From Poindextera sp963706385 (GTDB lineage: Bacteria > Pseudomonadota > Alphaproteobacteria > Caulobacterales > Caulobacteraceae): DNA of 64,000 bases. Each line of letters begins with the position of its first letter. The first letter of the stretch is position 1. The notes under the pieces were generated by a model. It was not told where the DNA came from. It saw only the letters and a list, made by a program, of their open reading frames with translations, and did no database searches. Positions 50,484 through 59,030 of the stretch are shown one piece after another. The stretch covers positions 744,001 to 808,000 of the forward strand of contig OY970153.1 of assembly GCA_963706385.1 (NCBI GenBank), in the 5' to 3' direction. The position numbers and the translations under genes are program-made.

Positions 50484-53400
50484 TCAGGTCCTCGCGATGA
50501 TCTGGATCGACGCCCCGGCGCCGAGGGCGGCGACCCAGGCGGCGAGCGTGGAGTCGTAGACGCCGCCGGCCCCGCCGCCGCCGGGCGCCAGGCCGGGCTG
50601 GCCGTCGGTGGTCTGGTCGACGTAGGAGCCGGAGATGTTGGCCGCCCCGCCGCCGTCCCAGGCGTCGGTCAGGCCGCCGTTATGGCCGGTGTAGTCGTTG
50701 GTCCCGCCCGAGGCCGTGCCGCCGGTCCCCTCCCCGCCGCTGGTCGCGCTGGTCCCGCTGTTGGCGGTGAGCGAGAGCCCCGTCGCCGTGCAGGTCGCGG
50801 CGGAGCCGATGGCGGAGGGGATGGTGTAGGTGAACACCGTGGTCCCCGGCGTCACCGCGAAGCTCAGCTTGACCGCGACGCCGCCGGCGCCGCCGCCGTA
50901 GGCGATGACGATCTTGCCGCCGTAGGCGATGTAGCCGTTTCCGCCGGGGCCGGTCAGCACCACGTCGACGTGGCCGTAGGACCCCGCCGGGCAGGTGAAG
51001 GTCTTGCCGGTTCCGGCCACGGCGTCGTTGAGCAGGGTGGTGCCCGGCGATCCGCCGGTGGCCGCGGTTCCGACCACGAGGCCCGTGGCGATGATCTCGC
51101 GGTTCGAGGGCACGCCACCCACGATGTAGAGCACCGAGACGTCGTAGCTCTGGCCCGAGGCCACCGAGGTGATCGTGCAGCCGGTGGCGTTGGAATGGCC
51201 CGTGGCCGCGGTCTGCCACAGCGTCGTGCCGGTGACGCGGTAGTCGAACTCGATGGACGTGGCCGAGGGATTGTCGCTCGATCCGGTGATGACGATGGCC
51301 GGGATCGAGACCCCGCCGTTGGACAGGGTGGTCCCCACCGCCGTCCAGGCCGCCGACCCCGGCGCGGCGCCCGGCGCGGCGACCGGCGCGAACGGATAGG
51401 CGATGCAGTCGCTCAAGGGGACCACGGCGTGGCCCCAGAGGTTGAAGCTCTGGAACTTGGCGTAGAGCAGATTGCCGACGTGCGGGGCCAGATAGGGGAA
51501 CGGGAACGTCGCCCCGTTCAGCCGCGCGAACGGCGCGCCGGCGGCGTGGGCGGCGATGGTGGTGCCGAGGTAGCCGCGGCGGATGTAGGTGTCGAGCCCG
51601 TAGAGGCTCGGGTTGGTCAGGGTGGCGGACTGGTAGCAGATCAGCTCGCCGTCGATCAGGCACATCGTCGCGGCCATGTCGGCCGCGCCGGAGTTGGCCG
51701 CGCTGGCCAGCGGCTGGGCGGACGCGCTGACGTCGACCGACAGCGTGTCGCTGGTGTCGGGGTCGGCGTGGCTGGCGAAGCTCGCCGTCGAGACGCCGTA
51801 GGTCGCCGGCCCCTCGATGGTTCCGACCAGACCATAGTTGGAGCCGCCGTCGACGCTGACCCAGACGTTGCAGCCGCCCCAGTTCGACCCGCCGGCCACC
51901 GCCGCCCAGACCTCGGGGCTGGAGGTCAGGGCCGAGAGCGGGTTGAAGATCAAGGGGCCGGCGGGCGAGCCCAGGGTGTTGGCATAGACCCCCGCCGCCG
52001 AGCCCTGGCGCAGCGCCTGCTGCGAGACGTAGAGCGCGTTGGCGTTATCCCCGGTCCAGGACAGCGCGCCGGCGTCGCTGAGCAGGCTGACCGATCCGAC
52101 GAGGGCGCTCGCCGAGGCGACCTCGGCCGTCAGCACCACCTGCCAGATGCCCGCGACCAGGGTGGTGTTCAGCGCCGCGGCGAGGATCTGGCCGGTCCCG
52201 ATCGCGGTGGCCGGGGTGATGATCGCTCCGGCGCTGGTGTCGACCTCGATATAGGCCCCGTTGGTCCCGGACGGATCGGCCAGGGTGATCCGGGCGTTCT
52301 TGTGGACGTCGGCCTGCAGGCAGACCGCATAGGTGTAGGGCAGGCCGCCGAACGCGGTGACGGCCTGGGCGATGGAATGGACCGACGCGATCGACCCGGC
52401 GGCCTTGAAGCTCATCACGTTGGCGACGTAGTCGCGGCTGGTCCCCAGCGTCGGGTTGTAGGTCACCGAGGCGGTCGAGGCGACCACGCGATAGGCCATC
52501 CGCAGGATCGAGCCCCCGCCGCCGGCGCCGATGCTGGGCAGCGAGGTCCAGCCCGAGGCCTCGGTGAAGCTGTCGCTATTGCCGCCGCCGACGAGGACGA
52601 AGCCGATGACGATCTCGGCCGCCACGGCCAGGGTTCCGGTGGCGATCGAGGGCGTCGTCCCGGTCCCGGAGACCCCCGCGCCCTGCACGTCCAGCGCCCC
52701 GGACGCCGCCACGCCCTGGATGCTGATCGCGGCGGAGTATTTGCCCGCGCCATTGGCGCTGAACGTCGTGGTGACGGTCTGGCTTATCGCCAGGGCCGCG
52801 GCGTTCTGGACATAGAACGCCCGCAGATGCCGCCCGGCCGGCGAGGCCAGCGCGGTCCCGGCGCTGTAGCTGTTCGAGGCGCTATCGGCGACGCTGGACA
52901 GCGTCGGGGACCCGTCCGAGGCGGCGATGTTGACGATCAGGTTTCCAGCCGCCGAGGCGGCGCTGGTGGTGATGACGTTGGTCGTGCCGCCATTGCCGCC
53001 GCTCTTCTTGCCGATGCCGGCCGGGGGCGAGGCCGTGGCGGCGGTGGCGATCAGGGTGTCGGCGGTGGTGATGCCGTACTGGTCGGTGGTCGCGTTGGCG
53101 GTGACCGCGACATTGGTCTTGGTCCAGGCGGCGTTGCTGGCGTCGCCGCTATAGAGCAGCAGGTTGGCCTCGGGGCCGCCCGGATCGATGTTCTGGTTGA
53201 CCGCGTAGCCGACGCCGTTCTGCATCGCATAGAGCGGGGTGTGGGCCACCCCGATCGGGGCGTCCTCGGCGGTGACCTGGAACCGGCCCTGCTCGTCCTG
53301 GTCGATCTGGATGATGCGAACCGGATAGGCGCTCAGCCCCAGGCTGGCGTCGGTCAGGGTCAAGAGGTCGCCGGGCTCCAGGAGCGCGAACTGCCAGCCG

Positions 53401-54518
53401 AGGGTGAACTTGTACTGCGCCCGAACGTAGAGGGTGCGCTGGAGAAAGAGCTGCGCCGAGATCGCCGCGACGCCGCTGTCGCAGATGCAGTGGACGGTGT
53501 CCGGGTCCTTCCGCCGCATCCCGTACTGGGCGACGTTGGCCGCGTCCGAGGCCAGCGCGATCGCCATGTTGTACTGGTTGGAGCGGTCGAGATATTCGAG
53601 CTGGACCACGTTGTAGGCGTCGGACTGGTCCATGATGTCGACCAGGACCGGGGGCTCGTCCTTGCTGACGATGTAGGCGTCGTCGTTCAGCGCGTAGACC
53701 GGGGTCAGGTTCGGCGTGTAGCTCTTGCCGTTGCCGCTGATCGCGGTGTCGCCGTAGGGGATGAACTTCAACAGCCCCTCGGACCAGACGCAGGTCGAGT
53801 TGGTCGCCTTGAGCAGTTCGGTCAGGAAGTCCGAGGCCGAGCGCTGGGAATCGATCACCGGGCTGACCAGGAGGCCGGCCGCCAGGGTGTAGGTCTGGTA
53901 GTTGGCCAGGGCCGAGGTCGAGATCAGGCCCGCGCCCCAGGACGGCACGCCGGAGCGGGCGTTGGTGAAGAAATCGGTGACCACCAGGGAGGGGTCGGCG
54001 TCCTTGGTTCCGGAGACCCCGAATGACGCGAGCCGCACCACCTCGAAGCTGTGGTTCGGCGTCGAGGCCCCGCTGTCCAGCGTGTAGTTGGCGGCGTAGG
54101 CGATCGCCAGGCCGGAATAGCCGATGGCGTGCGCCGGATAGTTCGAGGTCAGGTAGGACCAGACCGCCTGGCCGACCGCGCCGGTGTTCAGGCTCAGGCC
54201 CGCCTGGGCCAGCGCCGTGGTCGTGCCGTTCGCATAGACCTTGGAGTCGACATAGACCGTGGTGACGGAATCGATCGGCCCCTCGCACAGCGCCAGGATG
54301 ATCGAGGCGGTGTAGGTGTAGCCGGTGGTGGTCGAGCCGCCGCCCTTGCCGCCGCTGGAGGACTTCTGGGCGATGGCCTGGAAGTTCAGATAGTCGACCA
54401 GGTTGCACTTGCAGCGGAACGTGCCCCAGCCCACCGGGATATTGACCCCCAGCGCCGAGGTCTGCACCTGGATCCCGGCGTAGCGGGTGATGACGTTCGA
54501 GGCTTGCCTGCCGGCCAT
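50484..54518 (-). CDS. Tail tip host-specificity protein (GTA gp15-like / phage protein J type)
   Basis: A 1344-residue tail-tip protein, last in the structural operon. The N-terminal third has the TipJ-like pattern (ALGVNIPVGWGTFRCKCNLVDYLNF, SIILALCEGPIDSVTTVYVDSKVY, AQLFLQRTLYVRAQYKFTLGWQFALLEPGDLLTL). The middle contains an inserted beta-domain (about 480-740). A fibronectin type III-like unit lies near 1080-1175 (SATSIEFDYRVTGTTLW). The end is glycine-rich and collagen-like (GGGAGGV, GGEGTGGTASGG). It should contact the host receptor; the glycine-rich end is probably the variable adhesin tip. Confidence 0.9.
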   Translation of the reverse strand: MAGRQASNVITRYAGIQVQTSALGVNIPVGWGTFRCKCNLVDYLNFQAIAQKSSSGGKGGGSTTTGYTYTASIILALCEGPIDSVTTVYVDSKVYANGTTTALAQAGLSLNTGAVGQAVWSYLTSNYPAHAIGYSGLAIAYAANYTLDSGASTPNHSFEVVRLASFGVSGTKDADPSLVVTDFFTNARSGVPSWGAGLISTSALANYQTYTLAAGLLVSPVIDSQRSASDFLTELLKATNSTCVWSEGLLKFIPYGDTAISGNGKSYTPNLTPVYALNDDAYIVSKDEPPVLVDIMDQSDAYNVVQLEYLDRSNQYNMAIALASDAANVAQYGMRRKDPDTVHCICDSGVAAISAQLFLQRTLYVRAQYKFTLGWQFALLEPGDLLTLTDASLGLSAYPVRIIQIDQDEQGRFQVTAEDAPIGVAHTPLYAMQNGVGYAVNQNIDPGGPEANLLLYSGDASNAAWTKTNVAVTANATTDQYGITTADTLIATAATASPPAGIGKKSGGNGGTTNVITTSAASAAGNLIVNIAASDGSPTLSSVADSASNSYSAGTALASPAGRHLRAFYVQNAAALAISQTVTTTFSANGAGKYSAAISIQGVAASGALDVQGAGVSGTGTTPSIATGTLAVAAEIVIGFVLVGGGNSDSFTEASGWTSLPSIGAGGGGSILRMAYRVVASTASVTYNPTLGTSRDYVANVMSFKAAGSIASVHSIAQAVTAFGGLPYTYAVCLQADVHKNARITLADPSGTNGAYIEVDTSAGAIITPATAIGTGQILAAALNTTLVAGIWQVVLTAEVASASALVGSVSLLSDAGALSWTGDNANALYVSQQALRQGSAAGVYANTLGSPAGPLIFNPLSALTSSPEVWAAVAGGSNWGGCNVWVSVDGGSNYGLVGTIEGPATYGVSTASFASHADPDTSDTLSVDVSASAQPLASAANSGAADMAATMCLIDGELICYQSATLTNPSLYGLDTYIRRGYLGTTIAAHAAGAPFARLNGATFPFPYLAPHVGNLLYAKFQSFNLWGHAVVPLSDCIAYPFAPVAAPGAAPGSAAWTAVGTTLSNGGVSIPAIVITGSSDNPSATSIEFDYRVTGTTLWQTAATGHSNATGCTITSVASGQSYDVSVLYIVGGVPSNREIIATGLVVGTAATGGSPGTTLLNDAVAGTGKTFTCPAGSYGHVDVVLTGPGGNGYIAYGGKIVIAYGGGAGGVAVKLSFAVTPGTTVFTYTIPSAIGSAATCTATGLSLTANSGTSATSGGEGTGGTASGGTNDYTGHNGGLTDAWDGGGAANISGSYVDQTTDGQPGLAPGGGGAGGVYDSTLAAWVAALGAGASIQIIART

Positions 54519-54527
54519 GAGCGCCCC

Positions 54528-54968
54528 TCACCCGCCCCAATAGCTGAAGTACCGCGTCTCCCGCCCGATCAACTCCGCGTCCCGGTCGGCGTCGCCGAGC
54601 GTGACCTGGCCGTCCTGGCGCACGGCGTGGATGATCGTCGGGTGGTCGATGACGATCGCGCCGTGGCTGTAGGCGCGGCCGAAGCGGTAGAGGATCACGT
54701 CGCCGGGCCTGACCGCCTCGCGGCCGATCTCGTGGGCGAGGCCGAGAACGATCCGCATGTAGCGCTCGACGCTGCGGTGCAGATGCCAGTCCGTCGGATA
54801 GGGACCCGGATCGAACGCCTCGATCACCCCGGCGCCGGCGTAGACGCCGATCACCAGCTGCGCGCAGTCGACCCCGACGCCCTTGATCCGCGCCCCGTGA
54901 TGATAGGGCGTGCCGAGCCAGCTCATCGCCTCGGCGACCACCGCCGCCCTGCCCTCGGCCTCGGTCAT
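54528..54968 (-). CDS. NlpC/P60 phage cell-wall peptidase (GTA gp14-like)
   Basis: A 146-residue cysteine peptidase with C35 in GVDCAQLV, H102 in YSHGAIVI and a third polar residue at H114. This is the tail-tip peptidase that opens the peptidoglycan during DNA entry. ATG 54968 overlaps the DUF2163 stop (ATGA) and is preferred to the longer frame. It precedes the host-specificity gene by 9 bp. Confidence 0.92.
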   Translation of the reverse strand: MTEAEGRAAVVAEAMSWLGTPYHHGARIKGVGVDCAQLVIGVYAGAGVIEAFDPGPYPTDWHLHRSVERYMRIVLGLAHEIGREAVRPGDVILYRFGRAYSHGAIVIDHPTIIHAVRQDGQVTLGDADRDAELIGRETRYFSYWGG

Positions 54969-55849
54969 CCGATCGCTCCGGTGATCGCCGGCGGGGTGAA
55001 CGGCTGGCCGCGGAAGCGGAGCAGGTTCGATTGCGCGGTGCAGTCGGCCATGGTCAAAAGGCACCCCCGCACGGCGTTGAACGCATCACCGCTGGCCGGG
55101 GCGAACGGCAGCGGGAAGGCCACCGAGATCTTGCCCGAGGCGTTCAGATAGGTCTGCACCGCGCGGGACAGCCCGCTGTTGGCCCCGGAGGTGAAGGTGA
55201 TCGTGCCCTTGTCGAAATAGTGGTCGGCGTTGGTCAGGCTGGTGTTGAACGCCAGGGTGGTTGCGCCGGAGGCGACGGTCCCCGAGACATTGGTCGCGGT
55301 CAGGCCGCAACTGGCGTCGTAGTGGGTGTTGAGGCAGCCGGCCTGGAACACGTCCGGCCCCATGTTGACGTTCAAGAGCACCAGCCACGAGGAGATGGTC
55401 AGGGTGAAGCCGGCGCGGGACAGGTCCTTGACCTCGGTGACCCGGCCGGAGAACTCGATGGTGGTTCCGGTGATCGCCGAGCCCCAGGGCGGCGGGATAT
55501 AGGCGCGCTGCAGCACCACCGTCGCCCCGTCGAAGCCCCGCCCGGCGGCGAAGGCGGCGACGGGCACGCCGTTGATCAGGTCACTGGACGAGCAGATCAC
55601 GTGCATGTCCAGCGTGGCGACCTCGACGCCGAGCTTGACGCTGATCTTGCCGCGGTCGATCGCCGGGCCGGCGGAGAAGGTGGTCCCGTTGAAGCTCAGC
55701 GACGAGGAGCCGCCATAGCCGTGCCAGTTGATCGTGGTCCCGCCGTTCAGCCGGATCGACCAGAGATCGACCATGAAGAAGTCGGCCCCGCTGTTCAGCA
55801 GGGCCAGCGTCGCGCCCGGATGGCCGGTGGCGTCGATCGGGGTCTTCAT
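54965..55849 (-). CDS. Tail protein DUF2163/BR0599 (GTA gp13-like)
   Basis: A 294-residue distal-tail/hub protein. It has the family segments WSIRLNGGTTINWHGYGG, GKISVKLGVEVATLDM, VFQAGCLNTHYDASCGL and AVRGCLLTMADC; the cysteines in the last two are the putative cluster-binding residues noted for this GTA protein. The start is uncertain: ATG 55849 lacks a good ribosome-binding site and ATG 55876 lies inside repeat copy B. Confidence 0.88.
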   Translation of the reverse strand: MKTPIDATGHPGATLALLNSGADFFMVDLWSIRLNGGTTINWHGYGGSSSLSFNGTTFSAGPAIDRGKISVKLGVEVATLDMHVICSSSDLINGVPVAAFAAGRGFDGATVVLQRAYIPPPWGSAITGTTIEFSGRVTEVKDLSRAGFTLTISSWLVLLNVNMGPDVFQAGCLNTHYDASCGLTATNVSGTVASGATTLAFNTSLTNADHYFDKGTITFTSGANSGLSRAVQTYLNASGKISVAFPLPFAPASGDAFNAVRGCLLTMADCTAQSNLLRFRGQPFTPPAITGAIG

Positions 55850-55875
55850 TTTCGCATTGCTCGACGGCCCGCTCA

Positions 55876-55993
55876 TCCCGGCGAAGCCGGGGTTAAGGTT
55901 TCACCACCAAGGACACGAAGGACACCAAGGGGCTCGTGATCTTCTTCTTCGTGCTCTTGGTGACCTTCGTGGTCGAAATCGGCTTCGCCGAAG
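55876..55993. repeat. Imperfect-palindrome intergenic repeat, copy B
   Basis: About 118 bp with the same arms as copy A: CCGGCGAAGCCGG and TTTCACCACCAAGGACACGAAG on the left, TGACCTTCGTGGTCGAAATCGG and GGCTTCGCCG on the right. Its centre (GCTCGTGATCTTCTTCTTCGTG) is the reverse complement of the centre of copy A, while the arms keep the same order. It sits between the DUF2460 and DUF2163 genes and may have displaced the start region of the latter. Confidence 0.7.
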
Positions 55994-56012
55994 GCCGGGG
56001 CGTGGGAAAACG

Positions 56013-56678
56013 CTAGGCCCTTATGCTCGTGAACTTCAACGACTTGCCGCTCCAGAGCTGGCTGACGATCTGCTCGGCGGTGAAGTCGTCGGCGAGGAAC
56101 CGGCAGCCGAAGTAGAAGTAGCCGTACCAGGTCAGGACGTGGCCGCTGGCCGGGGCGGTGGCGAAGGTCAGGAGCCCGTTCGGCGCGATGGTGTAGGACC
56201 CGGCGGCCGAGCCGTTGTCGAGCACGGTCGGCGAATAGACGTCGAACACCGGCTCGGAGAAGCTGTTGATCTGGCGCATCAACTGGAAGGTCTTGGTGGC
56301 CCCGTCGCCGGTCCCGAAGCTGGCCGGCGTGGCGGACGGGACCTGGCAGTCCGAGGGATCGACGAACAGGAACGGCGAGAACTGGCCCTGGATGACGTTG
56401 AAGAACTCGAACAGAGTGGCCAGCTCGTCGTTGGTCGGCCGGTGGCGGATCACCTCGTAGGAAAGCTCGAACTGCCAGAGCGGATAGGGCCAGTAGGCGG
56501 TGCGCCGCTCCCGGCCCGAGGCGGACCGGATCACCTCCGTCGACCACAACGGGGCCTTGGTGACGGCGATGGCCTGCCCCGGCAGATAGGGCAGCACCGG
56601 CAGGCCCTGCGCCCCCGACCAGATCCCCGAGGGCAGGCTGGAAAGGGCCGAGGGCGGGATGTAGGGAGTGATGGTCAT
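56013..56678 (-). CDS. Tail protein DUF2460 (GTA gp12-like)
   Basis: A 221-residue distal tail protein. Family features are GRERRTAYWPYPLWQFELSYEVIR near the start, FFNVIQGQFSPFLFVDPSDC in the middle, the FGTGDGATKTFQL beta-motif and the VYSPTVLDNGSA strand. In the Rhodobacter agent it joins the tail tube to the tip complex. It should follow the tape measure directly, but here about 440 bp with a counter-oriented gene separate them. Confidence 0.9.
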   Translation of the reverse strand: MTITPYIPPSALSSLPSGIWSGAQGLPVLPYLPGQAIAVTKAPLWSTEVIRSASGRERRTAYWPYPLWQFELSYEVIRHRPTNDELATLFEFFNVIQGQFSPFLFVDPSDCQVPSATPASFGTGDGATKTFQLMRQINSFSEPVFDVYSPTVLDNGSAAGSYTIAPNGLLTFATAPASGHVLTWYGYFYFGCRFLADDFTAEQIVSQLWSGKSLKFTSIRA

Positions 56679-56739
56679 CGAGGCCCTTCACAAGGCGTTC
56701 AGACGCGCCCATGTTCCCAGCTTCAACCAGGAGGTGTCG

Positions 56740-57117
56740 ATGCGGCGGTTGCTCGGCTGCGTGGTGGTATTGGGGCTCGTGTCCGGCGCTTGGGCCAAGC
56801 CGGTGACGGCGGATGACGTCGCCCAGTTCAAGGTCGGAGTGGCGACCGAGGCCGATGTCATCGGCAAGCTCGGCAAGCCGATGATGGTAGGTACGAACAC
56901 CGAGGGGACAACCGTCGTCACCTATGGCTCGACGCACGCGAGGCCCAAGGCGGCGACCTTCGTTCCTATCGTCGGGCTATTCGCCGGCGGCACCACCGGC
57001 GAGACCACGGCGATCGTTTTCACCTTCGGACCTGATGGCCTGTTGAAGAACGCCACCACCAACACGTCGAACATCGACTGCAACATGCATGTCGTGTCGA
57101 TGAACTGCGGCCACTGA
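56740..57117 (+). CDS. Counter-oriented moron: small exported BamE/SmpA-like protein
   Basis: A 125-residue protein on the plus strand inside the leftward tail operon. A Sec signal (RRLLGCVVVLGLVSGAWA, cleaved before KP) precedes a domain with the BamE-type hairpin pattern VAQFKVGVATEADVIGKLGKPMMVGTNTEGTTVVTYGS. GGLFAGGTT-type glycine loops and a C-terminal cysteine pair follow. AGGAGG lies at ideal spacing before ATG 56740. Its 3' end overlaps the extended tape-measure frame antisense. It probably acts on the host envelope as a lysogenic conversion gene. Confidence 0.78.
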   Translation: MRRLLGCVVVLGLVSGAWAKPVTADDVAQFKVGVATEADVIGKLGKPMMVGTNTEGTTVVTYGSTHARPKAATFVPIVGLFAGGTTGETTAIVFTFGPDGLLKNATTNTSNIDCNMHVVSMNCGH

Positions 57118-58401
57118 GACTCCATACAGCTTTGCGTTGCCGCGAAGCTGGCCGTTGACCGTCCTCATCAGCTTCTCGCCGTGAGTGTCGAACCAGCGTT
57201 GCAGCGCTGGGCCGTCCGACCCGGGGCCCATGTGGAAATGGGCGTGGAAATCACCCCCGCCGGCGCCGTCCTTCACCACTCCGAAGCCGTTCGAACTCGC
57301 CGCCGAGAAGCCTTCCAGCATGTCCCGCAACGGATTGGCCAAACGAGCCGGTAGGACCATCTCCTGGGCGTGAAGCTGGGTGATCGGATTGACACCGGCC
57401 GGAACGTCGAAGCCCCCGGCGGCGGAGCTAATCAGTCCCTTGAACGCCATCACGGCGGCGAACACCGTGGCCGCCGCCGCCGCGCCCAGCACCGGCCCGA
57501 TCACCGGAATCCCGGCCATGGCCTTGTAGGCGTCACCGGCCGCCACCGCGGCGCTGTTGGCGATCTCCTTCAGCGAAGCCGCGCCGCTGATCGCCGCGCT
57601 CTGCGACGCGCCGGCCCGCTCCGCCGTCATCCGGGCGGTGACGCTGGTCTGGGTCGCCGCGCGCTTGGCGACCTCGCCCCACAGCCAGCGCTCGACCATC
57701 CGGTCGACCAGACGCAGCGCATCGTTGAGTATCTGCTGGCCCATGCCGCGAACGACCTGGGCGAAGCTTTTCGTCCCTTCGGCCATCTGCATCAGGCCGG
57801 AGGTGAAGCCAGACACTAGGGGATCGACGACGCTGTTCCATGCCTGTTTGAACTTCTGCAGGCTGGCGAGACGATCGGCCTCCTGCTGCTTCAGGCCCTG
57901 GGCGTTGATCTTGGTCGTCCGCTGCGCGGTGTCGGCCGCGAGTTCGACCATTTTATCGGCGATCTTGCGCTGGGCGGACAGATCGTCCTGAGAGGCGGCG
58001 AACTTGGCCTTGAGCGCGTCCATCGTCGCATTGTAGGACGCCATGTTGGCGCTCAGCTCGTCCTGGTTCTCCCGCCGCTGCAACGCGGCGATCTGGTCGT
58101 ACATCTGGGTCGCGCTGATCTGGCCGACCGCGGCCTTGAGCTTCAGCGCCTCGATCTGTTCGGCGATCGCCGCCTTTTGCGCCGCGAGCACGTCGACCGC
58201 CCTCGCCGCGGCCTTCGCGACGCCGCCCAAGTCCGGGCTCTTGAACGCCTCGGTCAGCGCGACGCCGAAGGATTTGACTCCATCCAGCGCATCGGCGATC
58301 GCCGGCTTGATCGAGCGGATGGACGCGGCGGCGGCGGCCACGCCCTGCTGGACGCCGGAGGCGTCGGCGCTGAAGGTGATCTGAAGATCGGCGTCGGCCA
58401 T
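56977..58401 (-). CDS. Tail tape-measure protein with an altered C-terminus
   Basis: A 474-residue tape measure. Coiled-coil-rich N-terminal part (FGVALTEAFKSPDLGGVAKAAARA, EQIEALKLKAAVGQISATQMYDQIAALQRRE), then a hydrophobic region (IPVIGPVLGAAAAATVFAAVMAFKG) and a GGGDFHAHFHMGPG segment typical of the family end. Homology to such ends stops at about residue 427 (GNAKLYG). The last 47 residues are read antisense through the 3' part of the 56740-57117 gene, so the natural stop was probably lost when that gene inserted. Short for a tape measure, implying a short tail. Confidence 0.85.
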   Translation of the reverse strand: MADADLQITFSADASGVQQGVAAAAASIRSIKPAIADALDGVKSFGVALTEAFKSPDLGGVAKAAARAVDVLAAQKAAIAEQIEALKLKAAVGQISATQMYDQIAALQRRENQDELSANMASYNATMDALKAKFAASQDDLSAQRKIADKMVELAADTAQRTTKINAQGLKQQEADRLASLQKFKQAWNSVVDPLVSGFTSGLMQMAEGTKSFAQVVRGMGQQILNDALRLVDRMVERWLWGEVAKRAATQTSVTARMTAERAGASQSAAISGAASLKEIANSAAVAAGDAYKAMAGIPVIGPVLGAAAAATVFAAVMAFKGLISSAAGGFDVPAGVNPITQLHAQEMVLPARLANPLRDMLEGFSAASSNGFGVVKDGAGGGDFHAHFHMGPGSDGPALQRWFDTHGEKLMRTVNGQLRGNAKLYGVSVAAVHRHDMHVAVDVRRVGGGVLQQAIRSEGENDRRGLAGGAAGE

Positions 58402-58445
58402 GCTTACCTCGACCCTGTCGTTGGCGGGGCGGCATCGCCCTCATC

Positions 58446-58751
58446 TCAGCCCGATCGAACCGCGCCCGGCAGATCGGCCAGCACGCGCGCCAGCTCGTCC
58501 GGATCGTCCAGGCGCCCGCCGCCCGCCCGCCGCGGCTTGGCCAACCCCAGATAGAGCGCGGCGGAGACATAGGTCGGCGGACCGAACGCGCGCCAGTGCC
58601 GGTGCATGGCGAAGTAGCGCGGCAGGTTCCACCGAGCCTCTATCCGGTCCCAGTCGCCCCCGGCGCATCCGGCGGCGACGAGTTCGGCGATGATGGCATC
58701 GAAGTCTCCGTCGAACGGCTCGCCTCCTCCGTCGACGGCATCGCTTCCCCC
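58446..58751 (-). CDS. Tail-assembly chaperone, frameshift extension (gpT-like)
   Basis: A 102-codon frame with no usable start, ending at 58446. It encodes DFDAIIAELVAAGCAGGDWDRIEARWNLPRYFAMHRHW and TYVSAALYLGLAKP, a small helical domain seen as the T part of lambda-type G/GT chaperones. It becomes translatable by a -1 shift on GGGGGAA (58751-58745, minus strand) in the upstream chaperone gene. Similar extensions exist in many siphophages. Confidence 0.7.
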   Translation of the reverse strand, partial: GGSDAVDGGGEPFDGDFDAIIAELVAAGCAGGDWDRIEARWNLPRYFAMHRHWRAFGPPTYVSAALYLGLAKPRRAGGGRLDDPDELARVLADLPGAVRSG

Positions 58752-59023
58752 GGCGCGGCGGCCAGTCCCACCTCGACCATCAGGGCGTTGATAAACGCTC
58801 GCAGGCCCGCCATTTCGGCCGGCGCGAGCTGCTCCTCGAGCTGCTCGACGCTGAGCGACTGGCCCACCGCGCCGACCGAGATCACGCCCAGGATGGCGTC
58901 GATCCCGGCCATCGGGTCGGTCTCGTCCTGGACCGCGGCGATGTAGCGCCAAGCCGCCTTCAGGGCCTTGAAATTGGGCAGGGCGACCTCGATCGCGCGC
59001 CCGCCGATGATCACGCTGGCCAT
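58640..59023 (-). CDS. Tail-assembly chaperone (gpG-like)
   Basis: A 127-residue protein in the frame ending at 58640. The N-terminal ARAIEVALPNFKALKAAWRYIAAVQDETDP-like start (GGRAIEVALPNF) is followed by helices (VEQLEEQLAPAEMAGLRAFINALM). The Ser/Thr/Pro-rich tail (after residue 95) has no fold and lies beyond the slippery site, so the full-length frame-0 product is the shorter of two alternatives. It binds the tape measure before tail assembly. Confidence 0.75.
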   Translation of the reverse strand: MASVIIGGRAIEVALPNFKALKAAWRYIAAVQDETDPMAGIDAILGVISVGAVGQSLSVEQLEEQLAPAEMAGLRAFINALMVEVGLAAAPGEAMPSTEEASRSTETSMPSSPNSSPPDAPGATGTG

Positions 59024-59030
59024 GGAATCC

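Noticed and set aside
50682..54026. Plus-strand open frame of 1114 codons opposite the host-specificity gene
   Set aside because: High G+C at third positions removes stop codons from the opposite strand. The product is rich in Arg, Gly, Val and Asp with no recognisable domain, while the minus-strand frame encodes clear tail-tip motifs.
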